From a virus: 21,906 nucleotides of DNA. Both the position numbers and the translations under genes were made by a program. The stretch is from positions 1 through 21,906 of the IMG/VR virus record IMGVR_UViG_3300007539_000262. One strand, 5' to 3'. Shown here in pieces: positions 12,516-19,565 of this stretch; the stretch's first letter is position 1; each line of letters opens with the position of its first letter. Under the pieces are notes generated by a model. The model did no database searches and was not told where the DNA came from. It was given only the letters and a program-made list of their open reading frames with translations.

Positions 12516-14813
12516 TTACGTATTGATGTAGGGACCAGCATCAACTATTGTATCTAACTCAGTTATAGGACTATAAGTTTCCGCGTCTACTTGCACCAAG
12601 GTAGCGACATCTTCCAGTATCTCTCCATTCCTATACTCACCGCCTTCAACAAAACCAAATTCGAATTCAGTAGTATATTCACTCAGTGGTTTAGTTAGAA
12701 GACCAAACTTGACCTCCTGAAGTACCTTAGGATCTAGATTAAATAACTTATTGACTAAGGTTATAAAGCGATTTGTGGCGTTGGCGACGATGCCAGTTCG
12801 AGTCGGTTTTCCTTGATCATCTCTACGAATATTATCATTTAAGGCCATCGTAGTGAAGGTTGGGCTGAAGTCTGCAATGTCCTCGGGATTATTGCCAGCA
12901 CCAATAACGGTCTGGTTACCCGCCCAAGCAGTCGTCTGAGAATCAAATACATACTGCTCTGCAACAGCTTTTAACTTTGCACTTTCCTTATCAAAGTTCT
13001 TATAGAACGTCTCTAAGCCGGTTCCAACTGGCTGATCACTCGGTTCGAGTAACCACGTATTGACATATTCGTGTGGCTTCAGGTTTGAAACCGTACAATA
13101 TCCTGCTGTCGTGTCAGAAAACGGATAAACAATGACAAACGAATCTTTATTTGGAACGCTACTAATTGTGTATTCACCAGAAATAGCATTACCGCTTGTG
13201 AAATCAATTTGTACCCTTGTGTTAGCTAAAAGTCCGTGGTCTGACGCAAGTACTGTAATATTTGGGCCTGTTTGATCATATCGAGAGTTTAGAGAGATCG
13301 GATCACCGCCTTCATCATGAATTAACGCCCACATCGATGCATAAATGTGCTTACACCACCGCATCTGGTAATAAAGTAAATTTTGAGTCGAGAGTTCAGC
13401 GCTATCTTCGTATTCAGGCAACTGATAAAAATTATTGATGGTTGTGTAGCCAATATCCTGAAAAACGCCGGGTAAATCTCGAGTATCTGACGTAGTTCCG
13501 TCATTATTGAGAATTGAACCTGGTTTTAAATTGCTTAAGCTCGTTCTAGGGAATCGACGTCTGCTATTTTCGCTGTACAAGTTATAACTGTCACGTTTAC
13601 TGAAATCCTCACAGGTACATTGCCAGCGAAGTTCAGTTGTCAGGTATCGACCTACCGTGAAGCCGCGATGAGCTGGCACAACTGTCTTGGTAATGCCATT
13701 TGTAGTCTTACCAGCGTAACTATCGGCTCTTTGAAAAATTAATTCGTTTGTAACAGCGTCTGAACCGACAACTGTATATCCTACGTAGTCTTTATAATCA
13801 AATCCACGCAATAATCGAATAACTGTAAGACTTCCAGTTGTCGATCCACTAGTAATTGTCGTGATTTCGAGGACGGTTGGACTTATTACGGTGACTGTGT
13901 AGCGTCCAGACGAGACAAGGCCTGTACTAACGTCCAAATACACCTGATTACCCGTCGCAAGACCGTGTGCCGAGCCGCAAGTAACAGTTACAGTGTCTCC
14001 AGTACGTGAATAAGTAGCAGAAACGCCGGAATCACGCTCAATTACGCGATCCGTCATGCGTTCACCCGGTAATAACGCTGTTTCCGTAGGCAAAAACCTC
14101 AATCCAACCCGTAAAAAGGTCCATCTCGGGTCAGTAAAACCAGTTGAGACGTAATATGTAACGTTTCCACTCGTTGTAAGTGGCGCACCTGCGGTAACAG
14201 TGAACGTATTTTGGGTTTTACTAACAATTGTTAGCGTTGCATCGACCCCAGAACCCGAAGTAAACCGTAAATAAACGTTATCACCCGGAAATAACCCGTG
14301 GTTTGAGCGTGTAACAGTTAAGGTTGTACCGCTCTGACTGTAAGTACCAGTATTTTCAACCCCTAAATAGCGGACACTCTCGATAGGGAGCCCATAATCG
14401 TAGAAAGTGAAGGAATTGGTGTCCCGCATTCCAACCAGTTGCTCACCGATGTCCTGATTCGTAGAAGGATACGTGAATAATCGGGCTGGTACAAAAATGC
14501 CAGGGTACTGCTGAAAAGAAAAATAAAGCCTATAATCACCACGAACTTGTCGTTCCGTGGCTGTCGATCCTAATGCGCTTTGTGTAATCGAATAAAGTTC
14601 ATATCCACGACGCCATCTCGTCCACAGCGAGTCGTGATTGTAAAATCTAATCTCACTTTCGATCTCAGGAGAAAGTGATGGATCAAACGGGTTCTCAAGG
14701 GCAGACTTTTTATCAGTGCCCTTAAATGTTGTAAGACTACTAAATTTCTTATCCTGCTTGCCGCCAAAAGGCGAGCCTTTCGATTTAGGAAATCCGCCTA
14801 CACCAAAAGGCAT
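12516..14813 (-). CDS. Large virion structural protein with three HGL-type beta repeats and a SWIM-like zinc motif
   Basis: This 765-aa protein is probably a tail or baseplate component. After a Gly/Lys-rich start, residues about 60-150 include WTRWRRGYELY and FSFQQYPGIFVPARLFTYP. Three copies of a beta domain of about 65 residues follow: at about 157-222, 267-332 and 511-575, each with the pattern Y-(S/D)-(Q/R)-(S/T)-G, HGL, (V/I)-x-(L/I)-x-(F/V)-(T/S)-(S/T)-G, and a Thr/Val-rich end. Between repeats two and three is a CxC...CxH arrangement (C399, C401, C487, H489; WQCTCEDF and WCKHIYA) that resembles a SWIM zinc finger with a long insertion. The C-terminal part (LQEVKFGLLTKPLSEY) is mixed alpha/beta. 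Upstream and downstream genes are coupled by gaps of 2-6 bases. The overall family is recalled from cyanophage virions but has no assigned function here. Confidence 0.72.
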   Translation of the reverse strand: MPFGVGGFPKSKGSPFGGKQDKKFSSLTTFKGTDKKSALENPFDPSLSPEIESEIRFYNHDSLWTRWRRGYELYSITQSALGSTATERQVRGDYRLYFSFQQYPGIFVPARLFTYPSTNQDIGEQLVGMRDTNSFTFYDYGLPIESVRYLGVENTGTYSQSGTTLTVTRSNHGLFPGDNVYLRFTSGSGVDATLTIVSKTQNTFTVTAGAPLTTSGNVTYYVSTGFTDPRWTFLRVGLRFLPTETALLPGERMTDRVIERDSGVSATYSRTGDTVTVTCGSAHGLATGNQVYLDVSTGLVSSGRYTVTVISPTVLEITTITSGSTTGSLTVIRLLRGFDYKDYVGYTVVGSDAVTNELIFQRADSYAGKTTNGITKTVVPAHRGFTVGRYLTTELRWQCTCEDFSKRDSYNLYSENSRRRFPRTSLSNLKPGSILNNDGTTSDTRDLPGVFQDIGYTTINNFYQLPEYEDSAELSTQNLLYYQMRWCKHIYASMWALIHDEGGDPISLNSRYDQTGPNITVLASDHGLLANTRVQIDFTSGNAISGEYTISSVPNKDSFVIVYPFSDTTAGYCTVSNLKPHEYVNTWLLEPSDQPVGTGLETFYKNFDKESAKLKAVAEQYVFDSQTTAWAGNQTVIGAGNNPEDIADFSPTFTTMALNDNIRRDDQGKPTRTGIVANATNRFITLVNKLFNLDPKVLQEVKFGLLTKPLSEYTTEFEFGFVEGGEYRNGEILEDVATLVQVDAETYSPITELDTIVDAGPYINT

Positions 14814-14819
14814 CGCTTC

Positions 14820-15536
14820 TTAGTAGTAACCGCCCTGACAAGTAACGTAGAAACCGTTGGTGAGTGCCGTCGCACCACTGAATGCGGCATACAGTGCTTG
14901 ACCACGCTTCAACATCAAACCACGAATCTTAGGTGCGGTTGTGCTGTTAGCACTCGAGAAGTTGGCACCTGCCTGGACCGTTGGGTGGTTGATTAAAGGT
15001 AAAACGTTATTTTCTGTGAGACTGTAATACTGATTTTCATACGTGGCTGGGATGCTGGCCACAAACAGAGGGAAAAACTGGTTTGTATTTGTAATGGAAC
15101 CAGTTTCTACAAGGTAAATACAGAAGTTCAGCGGCAGACGGCATTCGACGTTACCGGTAATAGGACCAGAGACACTGGGAATCGTACCGGTGAACGTTGT
15201 CGGAGTTACAGCGGTAACAGTAACAGCCTGATCAATTGGATTTGTGCCACTGCTATAAGAGGTGAAGTTCAGATAAACCTTCTGGCCAACTTGTACGTTA
15301 TGACCGCCAGAAATAGTTACGACTACGCTAGTGCTGTTAGCAGAATAAGTTCCAGCAGTGGGCGAGATCGCGTCGATAAACTCAATGTTCCGTTTTGAGT
15401 ACTGGAACCAAATCTCATCAATGTAGGCGCCACTGATCGAGGTGTCGGTCTGCGAAGAGTCAACGTCAAAGATCAGCGTTGCGTTACCAACTGCGGTTGG
15501 CACCAAGCTGGTCAAAAACGACTGTCCAGAAGCCAC
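14820..15536 (-). CDS. Virion structural protein with one HGL-type beta repeat; start unclear
   Basis: From the GTG at 15536 the product has 238 aa: an N-terminal beta segment (SFLTSLVPTAVGNATLIFDV, 6-25), a copy of the beta repeat also found in the 765-aa protein (YSANSTSVVVTISGGHNVQV, then VYLNFTS and TFTGTIP, about 64-132), and a C-terminal jelly-roll-like part (LMLKRGQALYAAFSGATA). The coding signal clearly continues upstream of the GTG for 24 codons (SSSSNKQPLLVDRPATTSSL, a pattern I recall from cyanophage structural proteins) to an in-frame stop near 15615, but that stretch has no ATG, GTG or TTG. Initiation at an ATA at 15608 or a sequence error is possible. The gene stops 6 bases before the 765-aa gene. 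Confidence 0.7.
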   Translation of the reverse strand: MASGQSFLTSLVPTAVGNATLIFDVDSSQTDTSISGAYIDEIWFQYSKRNIEFIDAISPTAGTYSANSTSVVVTISGGHNVQVGQKVYLNFTSYSSGTNPIDQAVTVTAVTPTTFTGTIPSVSGPITGNVECRLPLNFCIYLVETGSITNTNQFFPLFVASIPATYENQYYSLTENNVLPLINHPTVQAGANFSSANSTTAPKIRGLMLKRGQALYAAFSGATALTNGFYVTCQGGYY

Positions 15537-15703
15537 CGTAACCAGACTCGAGGTCGTCGCTGGACGGTCGACAAGAAGCGGTTGTTTGTTGCTGGAACTA
15601 GAGCTTATACGTCAAAACACCCTGTCTTGAATTAACTCGAGCAGGGGCCTCCGAAACCTACTGCAATTCTACCTCTATAAAACCTATTTGCTACCGGCGT
15701 GAA

Positions 15704-15875
15704 TCACTTCTTCTTGCGCTTACTCTCTTCAAGATGCACACGAGCTTTTTTCACAGCAGACTTGCGACGCTCTTTGTCGCCACCCATCTCTTTTTCGTCT
15801 GCCTCACCGCCCTCTCCTCGCTTCTTTTTGAAGTGAGCCAAAAGCTCAGGAGGCATAGAACCTTTCCCAGCCATG
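15704..15875 (-). pseudogene. Small basic gene split by a one-base frameshift in a T run
   Basis: An ATG at 15875 starts MAGKGSMPPEL, but after a run of five T (minus strand, 15844-15840) the frame reads FGSLQKEARRGR and stops at 15806-15804. With four T instead, the product would read on as LLAHFKKKRGEGG and through to TGA at 15706-15704, giving 56 aa with a Lys/Arg-rich end (VKKARVHLEESKRKKK). The PPELLAHFKKK start is a familiar style of small basic cyanophage protein. The 3' part could alternatively start at TTG 15841 (45 aa). Explanations are a sequencing error, a real mutation, or programmed slippage. A TTAGAATA motif lies 25 bases upstream, which supports a once functional gene. Confidence 0.55.
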
Positions 15876-15899
15876 TGTGTAAACCAGTACGTATGAAAC

Positions 15900-15907
15900 T
15901 ATTCTAA
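15900..15907 (-). promoter_or_regulatory. TTAGAATA promoter-like motif
   Basis: The minus-strand octamer sits in the gap between the 97-aa gene and the frameshifted basic gene; its TAGAAT core ends 25 bases before the ATG at 15875. It matches the motifs at 6869 and 11813 in all eight positions. Confidence 0.4.
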
Positions 15908-15912
15908 TACCT

Positions 15913-16206
15913 TTAGTAAATATCCTCTTCCAGATCGTCGACTTCACCGCCTTCTGCGTATGGTTCATTCAACGGTGGGGGAACCTCTGACATAGCATTA
16001 AGATCAAGATTGAAGGCCTCACCGGCCAGGCGAGATCGCCCAGATCCACGTCGTGGGTAGCGAGCACCAACCATGTAAAAACCGCCTTCAGTAGGCAGCA
16101 TCGCTTGGAAGTCGCCGGCATTAGTCCGAAGAGGATACTCGTAGGGCTCCCTTCCACCGGTAATGCCGATGGTATAACCCATTCGACGGCCAGCACGATC
16201 AGCCAT
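15913..16206 (-). CDS. Hypothetical small structural protein, 97 aa
   Basis: The product starts MADRAGRRMGYTIGITGGRE after a strong ribosome-binding site (GGAGG, 5 bases before ATG 16206). It has a basic, Gly-rich body (GARYPRRGSGRSRLAGEAFN) and an acidic tail (GGEVDDLEEDIY). The mix of a charged N-terminus and a flexible acidic C-terminus is common in small cyanophage virion or scaffold-like proteins. There are no Cys and no membrane segment. It overlaps the upstream gene end by 8 bases. The function is unknown. Confidence 0.65.
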   Translation of the reverse strand: MADRAGRRMGYTIGITGGREPYEYPLRTNAGDFQAMLPTEGGFYMVGARYPRRGSGRSRLAGEAFNLDLNAMSEVPPPLNEPYAEGGEVDDLEEDIY

Positions 16207-16411
16207 TTTTCCTCCTAGAAGCTAATTCGACTGCACGCCTAGCTTTACGTGCGGTCTCTGTGTTTGGTACAAATTGGCGGCCTGAACGGGATGCTCTCTG
16301 TTTCTTATCGTCAGTCTGTTTCCTCTCCTCGGGACTCAGACGAGCCCAAGCCTCCTTTGGTAGGTACCTCTCAGTACTTTTCTTGCCTGGTTCGATTGCT
16401 TTATCAGCCAT
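16199..16411 (-). CDS. Small basic hypothetical protein, 70 aa
   Basis: The frame is open to an ATG at 16444 (81 aa), but the internal ATG at 16411 gives MADKAIEPGKKSTERYLPKE, a typical clean N-terminus, and avoids overlap with the upstream cysteine-rich gene. The protein is highly charged and helical, with a Lys/Arg-rich end (TARKARRAVELASRRKNG). It may bind nucleic acid or act in assembly; this is inference. The last bases overlap the start of the 97-aa gene by 8, suggesting coupled translation. Confidence 0.62.
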   Translation of the reverse strand: MADKAIEPGKKSTERYLPKEAWARLSPEERKQTDDKKQRASRSGRQFVPNTETARKARRAVELASRRKNG

Positions 16412-16416
16412 GGTAC

Positions 16417-16836
16417 TTAAGAGATCGGTCCACCATGAAGCCACGCGTCACAGGTTCTAACACCTGCACACTTGAACTTAAACAACTGGCAGTAACCTAG
16501 ATCTGACAAACACTGAACATCATGAGGATCAGCAGCTTCTGTCTCATTGATGCCTTCGATAATGCAATTCAAGATTTTTTCAGACTGATCAAAGGCAGCA
16601 CAATTGCAACACCGTGCGGTTTGAACTGTCTCCAGATCGGTGTTCCAAAGTTCAGCTTTTTTTTCCCAGAAGCCAGGATCAGGAGCATCTGGGTTTAATG
16701 GACCGTAGCCAAAATTCTTAATAGTCCAATTGCGATTTTTGATATTTTCTTTAATATCAGTTGTCGCCCGAGGACAAGATGCTCCCACCTCGGAGACTTT
16801 TTTATTAAGAAGAATAGTTACTTTCGGCTCCATCAT
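16417..16836 (-). CDS. Cysteine-rich protein with HiPIP-like motif
   Basis: This 139-aa protein has nine cysteines, eight in the C-terminal half: RCCNCAAFD (75-83), C91, C109, and GYCQLFKFKCAGVRTCDAWL (114-133 spans this motif with C116, C123 and C129). The order C-x2-C-(spacer)-C-x-LF-x-x-K-(spacer)-C-x-AW is that of high-potential iron-sulfur proteins, where four Cys hold a 4Fe-4S cluster. Upstream is a conserved-looking DPGFWEKKAELWN segment. A zinc-bound or disulfide structural protein is the alternative. It lies among small virion-type genes, and its ATG overlaps the previous stop by 4 bases (ATGA). No export signal is present. The product may be an Fe-S-containing virion or assembly protein. 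Confidence 0.68.
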   Translation of the reverse strand: MMEPKVTILLNKKVSEVGASCPRATTDIKENIKNRNWTIKNFGYGPLNPDAPDPGFWEKKAELWNTDLETVQTARCCNCAAFDQSEKILNCIIEGINETEAADPHDVQCLSDLGYCQLFKFKCAGVRTCDAWLHGGPIS

Positions 16837-17177
16837 GCAGCTGCTACGTTGAAAATAACTTGTGCACTAGTGCCGCCGGACTCACTGACAAATGAAGGCC
16901 TGACCCACTTAACCGGACGTCCGCTTACGCTGAAAACAAACGGACCGTTAGCGGTGATTGTCTGATTTGCAATAATAGGCGCGAAATTTATGCCGTCGAT
17001 GCTGCCATCCAAACGAACGACAACGTTAGTGTTGATATTCGAAACGATAGCAATTAAGGTGTAATCACTAGTTCGGAATAAATCGTTGACAGCAACCTGC
17101 AATAGATTACCAAGACCTGGCGCCGTCAGCGCTGGACTGATATCAAAAATTGTGTCCTGAACGTAAGTAAGTGCCAC
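16833..17177 (-). CDS. Small beta-sandwich structural protein, 114 aa
   Basis: The product starts MALTYVQDTIFDISPALTA and alternates hydrophobic and polar residues through the whole length, with VVVRLDGSIDGINFAPI (52-68) and FVFSVSGRPVKWVRPSFVSE (80-99) as clear strands; there are no Cys residues. The layout resembles small phage proteins that measure noise-like data or tail-surface sandwiches; I can only say that it is likely a virion beta protein. It is translationally coupled to the cysteine-rich gene and begins 27 bases after the DUF5872-like gene. Confidence 0.62.
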   Translation of the reverse strand: MALTYVQDTIFDISPALTAPGLGNLLQVAVNDLFRTSDYTLIAIVSNINTNVVVRLDGSIDGINFAPIIANQTITANGPFVFSVSGRPVKWVRPSFVSESGGTSAQVIFNVAAA

Positions 17178-17203
17178 GCCGTAACCAACAGTCTCCTATT
17201 AGT

Positions 17204-17437
17204 TTAACCTTTCCCCTTCTCGTACTCTTCTCGCGTCATCCACTTCTGCTTGCCCCAACGGTCAAGTGATTTCTGGGATTCAGTCTTTTCTCCGGTGTAT
17301 CCACCACCACGTTTTTTATAGGCCTGTGCTAAAAGCTGAGCCTTTCGTGCGGACCACTGGCCGGGTTTTCCTCCTTTGGATCCGGCTTTAATCCTATTCT
17401 TAAGGCGCTCGCGTAGTTCCGGTTTACTGTAACTCAT
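17204..17437 (-). CDS. DUF5872-like small basic protein
   Basis: This 77-aa protein contains the pattern KAGSKGGKPGQWSARKAQLL (17-36), AQAYKKRGGGY and SQKSLDRWGKQKWMT (54-68). KGGKPGQWSARKAQLL-x(4)-YK-x-x-GGGY and SQKSL-x-x-W-x-x-(Q/E)KW is the signature I recall for DUF5872 proteins of phages, giant viruses and some bacteria. Its function is unknown; the strong positive charge suggests contact with DNA or a charged surface. The start overlaps the previous stop by 4 bases. Confidence 0.75.
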   Translation of the reverse strand: MSYSKPELRERLKNRIKAGSKGGKPGQWSARKAQLLAQAYKKRGGGYTGEKTESQKSLDRWGKQKWMTREEYEKGKG

Positions 17438-17715
17438 AACGTGTTCTGGATTGGACGCCTGTTCAGGATTACTGGCGGAACATAATCACTTGCACTTCGA
17501 GAAACTTCTCTCATGTACGCAGGATTATTCAATTGATAACGAGGGTCATCTGTACCATTGTAAGCCACCACGAAATCACATGGGCTGTGCTTTTCTTTCT
17601 TGTGTAGATTAAACGGATCACTGAATCCAGCCGTTTCCATTGAGTAATCACGGTACATATTTTCATATGTCACCGGATACGAAGGGCTGTAACCAGGGAC
17701 CGCAGCGAACCGCAT
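17434..17715 (-). CDS. Hypothetical Tyr/Pro-rich protein, 93 aa
   Basis: The product starts MRFAAVPGYSPSYPVTYENM and has many Tyr, Pro and Asn, a central HKKEKHSPCDFVVAYNG (38-54) and an end PPVILNRRPIQNTL. No domain is recognised. It is joined by a one-base TAATG overlap to the M15-like gene before it and by ATGA to the DUF5872-like gene after it, so it is clearly part of the operon. It may be a small virion or linker protein. Confidence 0.6.
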   Translation of the reverse strand: MRFAAVPGYSPSYPVTYENMYRDYSMETAGFSDPFNLHKKEKHSPCDFVVAYNGTDDPRYQLNNPAYMREVSRSASDYVPPVILNRRPIQNTL

Positions 17716-18428
17716 TAGGCTAAATAATTAGGTGTCTGATTGAAAGCACTCATCAACATCTGAGCGGGATTAATCATGGATTGAATCGGTTGAGCTTTAC
17801 TTTTTAATATCTCTTGTTTATAAAGAGATAGAAGATCATCGACATTTTGATTAGATCCCAGTAGAGCTGAACTTGGTAAATAAATAAAAGTATCACCTTG
17901 TTGCGAAACTTTAGGCATTTCTACGGGTTGTTGCACTGCCGGCTGTTGATTTATGGCAGGCGGCATTACATCTGTTAATTCCTTATCTCCCCATCGTCCT
18001 GTTGCCAACCATCTCAATTGGTCATCTGTAATATTTTTCTTGCCAGCTAAAGCTAAATGTACATGGGTATCGTGTCCTTTATCTCCAGGACCATAAACTT
18101 CATCAAAAATCCCATACTTTTCTTTTAACTGTTTTGCACGCCACGCTAATTCCCCTGTTCTCTGTTGCCAAGTTTTATCTGGTAGGCCCTTCATAACAGG
18201 GCCTACATCTGGACCGAAATCACCAATGTCAACTGCGGCACCTCCTGGAGCGTAATGATACGAAGTAGGGCTATGAACGCCTTTGGTAACACCGCCGTAC
18301 AGCGGATGTTCCGTTGGCCTAAGTCCCTGCCTGTATTTCCTAAGAGCGTTGATTACATCGACAATGCTGCGTTCGGCCACGTTCTTCTTATCCTTAGTAG
18401 TTTGAGGTTTTAAAGGGATTCTCAACAA
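17715..18428 (-). CDS. M15-type zinc peptidase (peptidoglycan L,D/D,D-peptidase-like)
   Basis: This 237-aa protein has the metal-site pattern of the hedgehog/M15 group: His58 and Asp67 in YHYAPGGAAVDIGDF (57-71), and HVH (122-124) in DTHVHLAL. These residues would bind zinc and cut peptide bonds in peptidoglycan. The remaining 100 residues are Gln/Pro-rich linker and a helical end, perhaps for virion attachment. It is directly downstream of a lytic transglycosylase, giving a pair that cuts glycan and peptide, as expected for a virion-associated wall-piercing activity during DNA entry. Its start overlaps the upstream gene by 35 bases. Confidence 0.78.
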   Translation of the reverse strand: MLRIPLKPQTTKDKKNVAERSIVDVINALRKYRQGLRPTEHPLYGGVTKGVHSPTSYHYAPGGAAVDIGDFGPDVGPVMKGLPDKTWQQRTGELAWRAKQLKEKYGIFDEVYGPGDKGHDTHVHLALAGKKNITDDQLRWLATGRWGDKELTDVMPPAINQQPAVQQPVEMPKVSQQGDTFIYLPSSALLGSNQNVDDLLSLYKQEILKSKAQPIQSMINPAQMLMSAFNQTPNYLA

Positions 18429-18990
18429 ACGCCTTTGTTAATTCTAAAACAGGATTGAAACCTGTGTCGATTTGTAGTGGCTTTAGATCTGCAAAATTTC
18501 TAAAAATGTAATCTTGTAAGTGGTACTTGGTGTCCACTGCTGGTTGTGTATCGCCAAAAATAATAAAAGTACGCCCGCTTTGTTTGGCGGTATCCTGTGG
18601 TGCAGTAGTTTGCTGCTGTAAATCTGGTAGATTCTGTGCAGCTTGCTGAGCCTGTGGAAGGAATTTTTTATACTCACCACTTTTATAAACCGACCAGGCG
18701 GGAAGACCTTGGCTACGGAAGATCTCTGTGGCAGCTTTAACGTTTGTGGTTGGATCAAATAAATCTTGCTCTTTTGACAAGCCAAACTGCTTCATTCGAG
18801 CAGGGCCTAGACCACCGTACATGTTCACCTGGAACAGGCCATACGATTTATCTAAACCGGTAGGGTTATAAGCCTTGGAGCGGCCGCCCGATTCCGCCAA
18901 TGCGATGGCTGTCATCGTCGGAATCTGCTTGTCAGGGATTCCCTGTTGTTTCAACAGAGAGGCGATCTGTTGTGCATTTAACTGGGACAT
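18394..18990 (-). CDS. SLT-type lytic transglycosylase
   Basis: The preferred start is ATG 18990, with AGGAG 8 bases upstream, giving 198 aa; the frame continues to 19149 but would overlap the upstream gene by 137 bases. The product has the transglycosylase core: catalytic Glu33 in ALAESGGRSKAYNP (30-43), KSYGLFQVNM (48-57), the FDPTTNVKAA segment (78-87) and AWSVYKSGEY (98-107). It cuts the glycan chain of peptidoglycan with formation of a 1,6-anhydro end. The C-terminal 80 residues are Gln/Thr-rich and then beta/helical, probably for attachment to other virion parts. With the M15-like peptidase it forms a likely entry-stage wall-cutting pair. Confidence 0.85.
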   Translation of the reverse strand: MSQLNAQQIASLLKQQGIPDKQIPTMTAIALAESGGRSKAYNPTGLDKSYGLFQVNMYGGLGPARMKQFGLSKEQDLFDPTTNVKAATEIFRSQGLPAWSVYKSGEYKKFLPQAQQAAQNLPDLQQQTTAPQDTAKQSGRTFIIFGDTQPAVDTKYHLQDYIFRNFADLKPLQIDTGFNPVLELTKAFVENPFKTSNY

Positions 18991-19012
18991 GTTTATGGCT
19001 CCTTGTCTCGCA

Positions 19013-19492
19013 TCAACGGAAGTCGGATGAAAGCATAAGGCGAGTGCCGACAGCGACGTCAGCAGGGCCGGGCAGAGCTTGAATAAACTCTGAACCTTCT
19101 CGGTTAAACCGATACCGAGCTTGCTCGGGATTTCGGTAATTGGGTACATACAAATGGAGGGCTAATCGATCCGTCTCGTATATGTAAATCGCCGTCCAAG
19201 TCTTGAGCGTGTCCCTAAAATCAGAAGTCGCAATGGTTCGATCAACATCACCGGCAATACTCTCGATACGACTACGGGGAACAGTATTGTTATTCACGCT
19301 ACCAGTCATGTCCGTGCGCTTTTCAGCTTCATCGCACCGACCGACCTGTTCGACAATTTTTGAATACCAGAACGAATCCGGAATGTTGTTGATCGCTTCC
19401 TCTAGTCGCGCTAAATCACCTGCCGGAATAGACGTAGTGTTATAGCCTAGGTGCCAGCGGACTTTAGATTTGAGAAAGTTATCTAGTTGCAT
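19013..19492 (-). CDS. Hypothetical protein near head-neck genes, 159 aa
   Basis: The product starts MQLDNFLKSKVRWHLGYN and is helical for about 55 residues (DLARLEEAINNIPDSFWYSK), then contains a polar segment with RSRIESIAGDVDRTIATSD and an end with many Tyr. Size and position between the head proteins and tail genes suggest a connector or completion protein, but no motif proves this. It is preceded by a 13-bp hairpin 18 bases before its ATG (19510-19545). It ends 22 bases before the transglycosylase start. Confidence 0.6.
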   Translation of the reverse strand: MQLDNFLKSKVRWHLGYNTTSIPAGDLARLEEAINNIPDSFWYSKIVEQVGRCDEAEKRTDMTGSVNNNTVPRSRIESIAGDVDRTIATSDFRDTLKTWTAIYIYETDRLALHLYVPNYRNPEQARYRFNREGSEFIQALPGPADVAVGTRLMLSSDFR

Positions 19493-19509
19493 TACTCAAA
19501 AGGAAATGC

Positions 19510-19545
19510 GTTATTGGGCATAGTTCTTCTTATATGCCCAATAAC
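19510..19545 (-). promoter_or_regulatory. Perfect 13-bp hairpin in the leader of the 159-aa gene
   Basis: GTTATTGGGCATA (19510-19522) and its exact complement TATGCCCAATAAC (19533-19545) flank a ten-base loop. It lies 20 bases after the stop of the HhH gene and 18 bases before the ATG of the 159-aa gene. Only a broken T-run follows on the minus strand, so it may be a weak terminator, an attenuator or an RNA-processing site. Confidence 0.6.
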
Positions 19546-19565
19546 ACACTAGCACGCGCAAATTA

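Noticed and set aside
18991-19149. The longer start for the transglycosylase (251 aa, with a hydrophobic N-terminal part like a signal peptide)
   Set aside because: It would overlap the upstream gene by 137 bases; the ATG at 18990 has a good AGGAG site and begins a complete domain.
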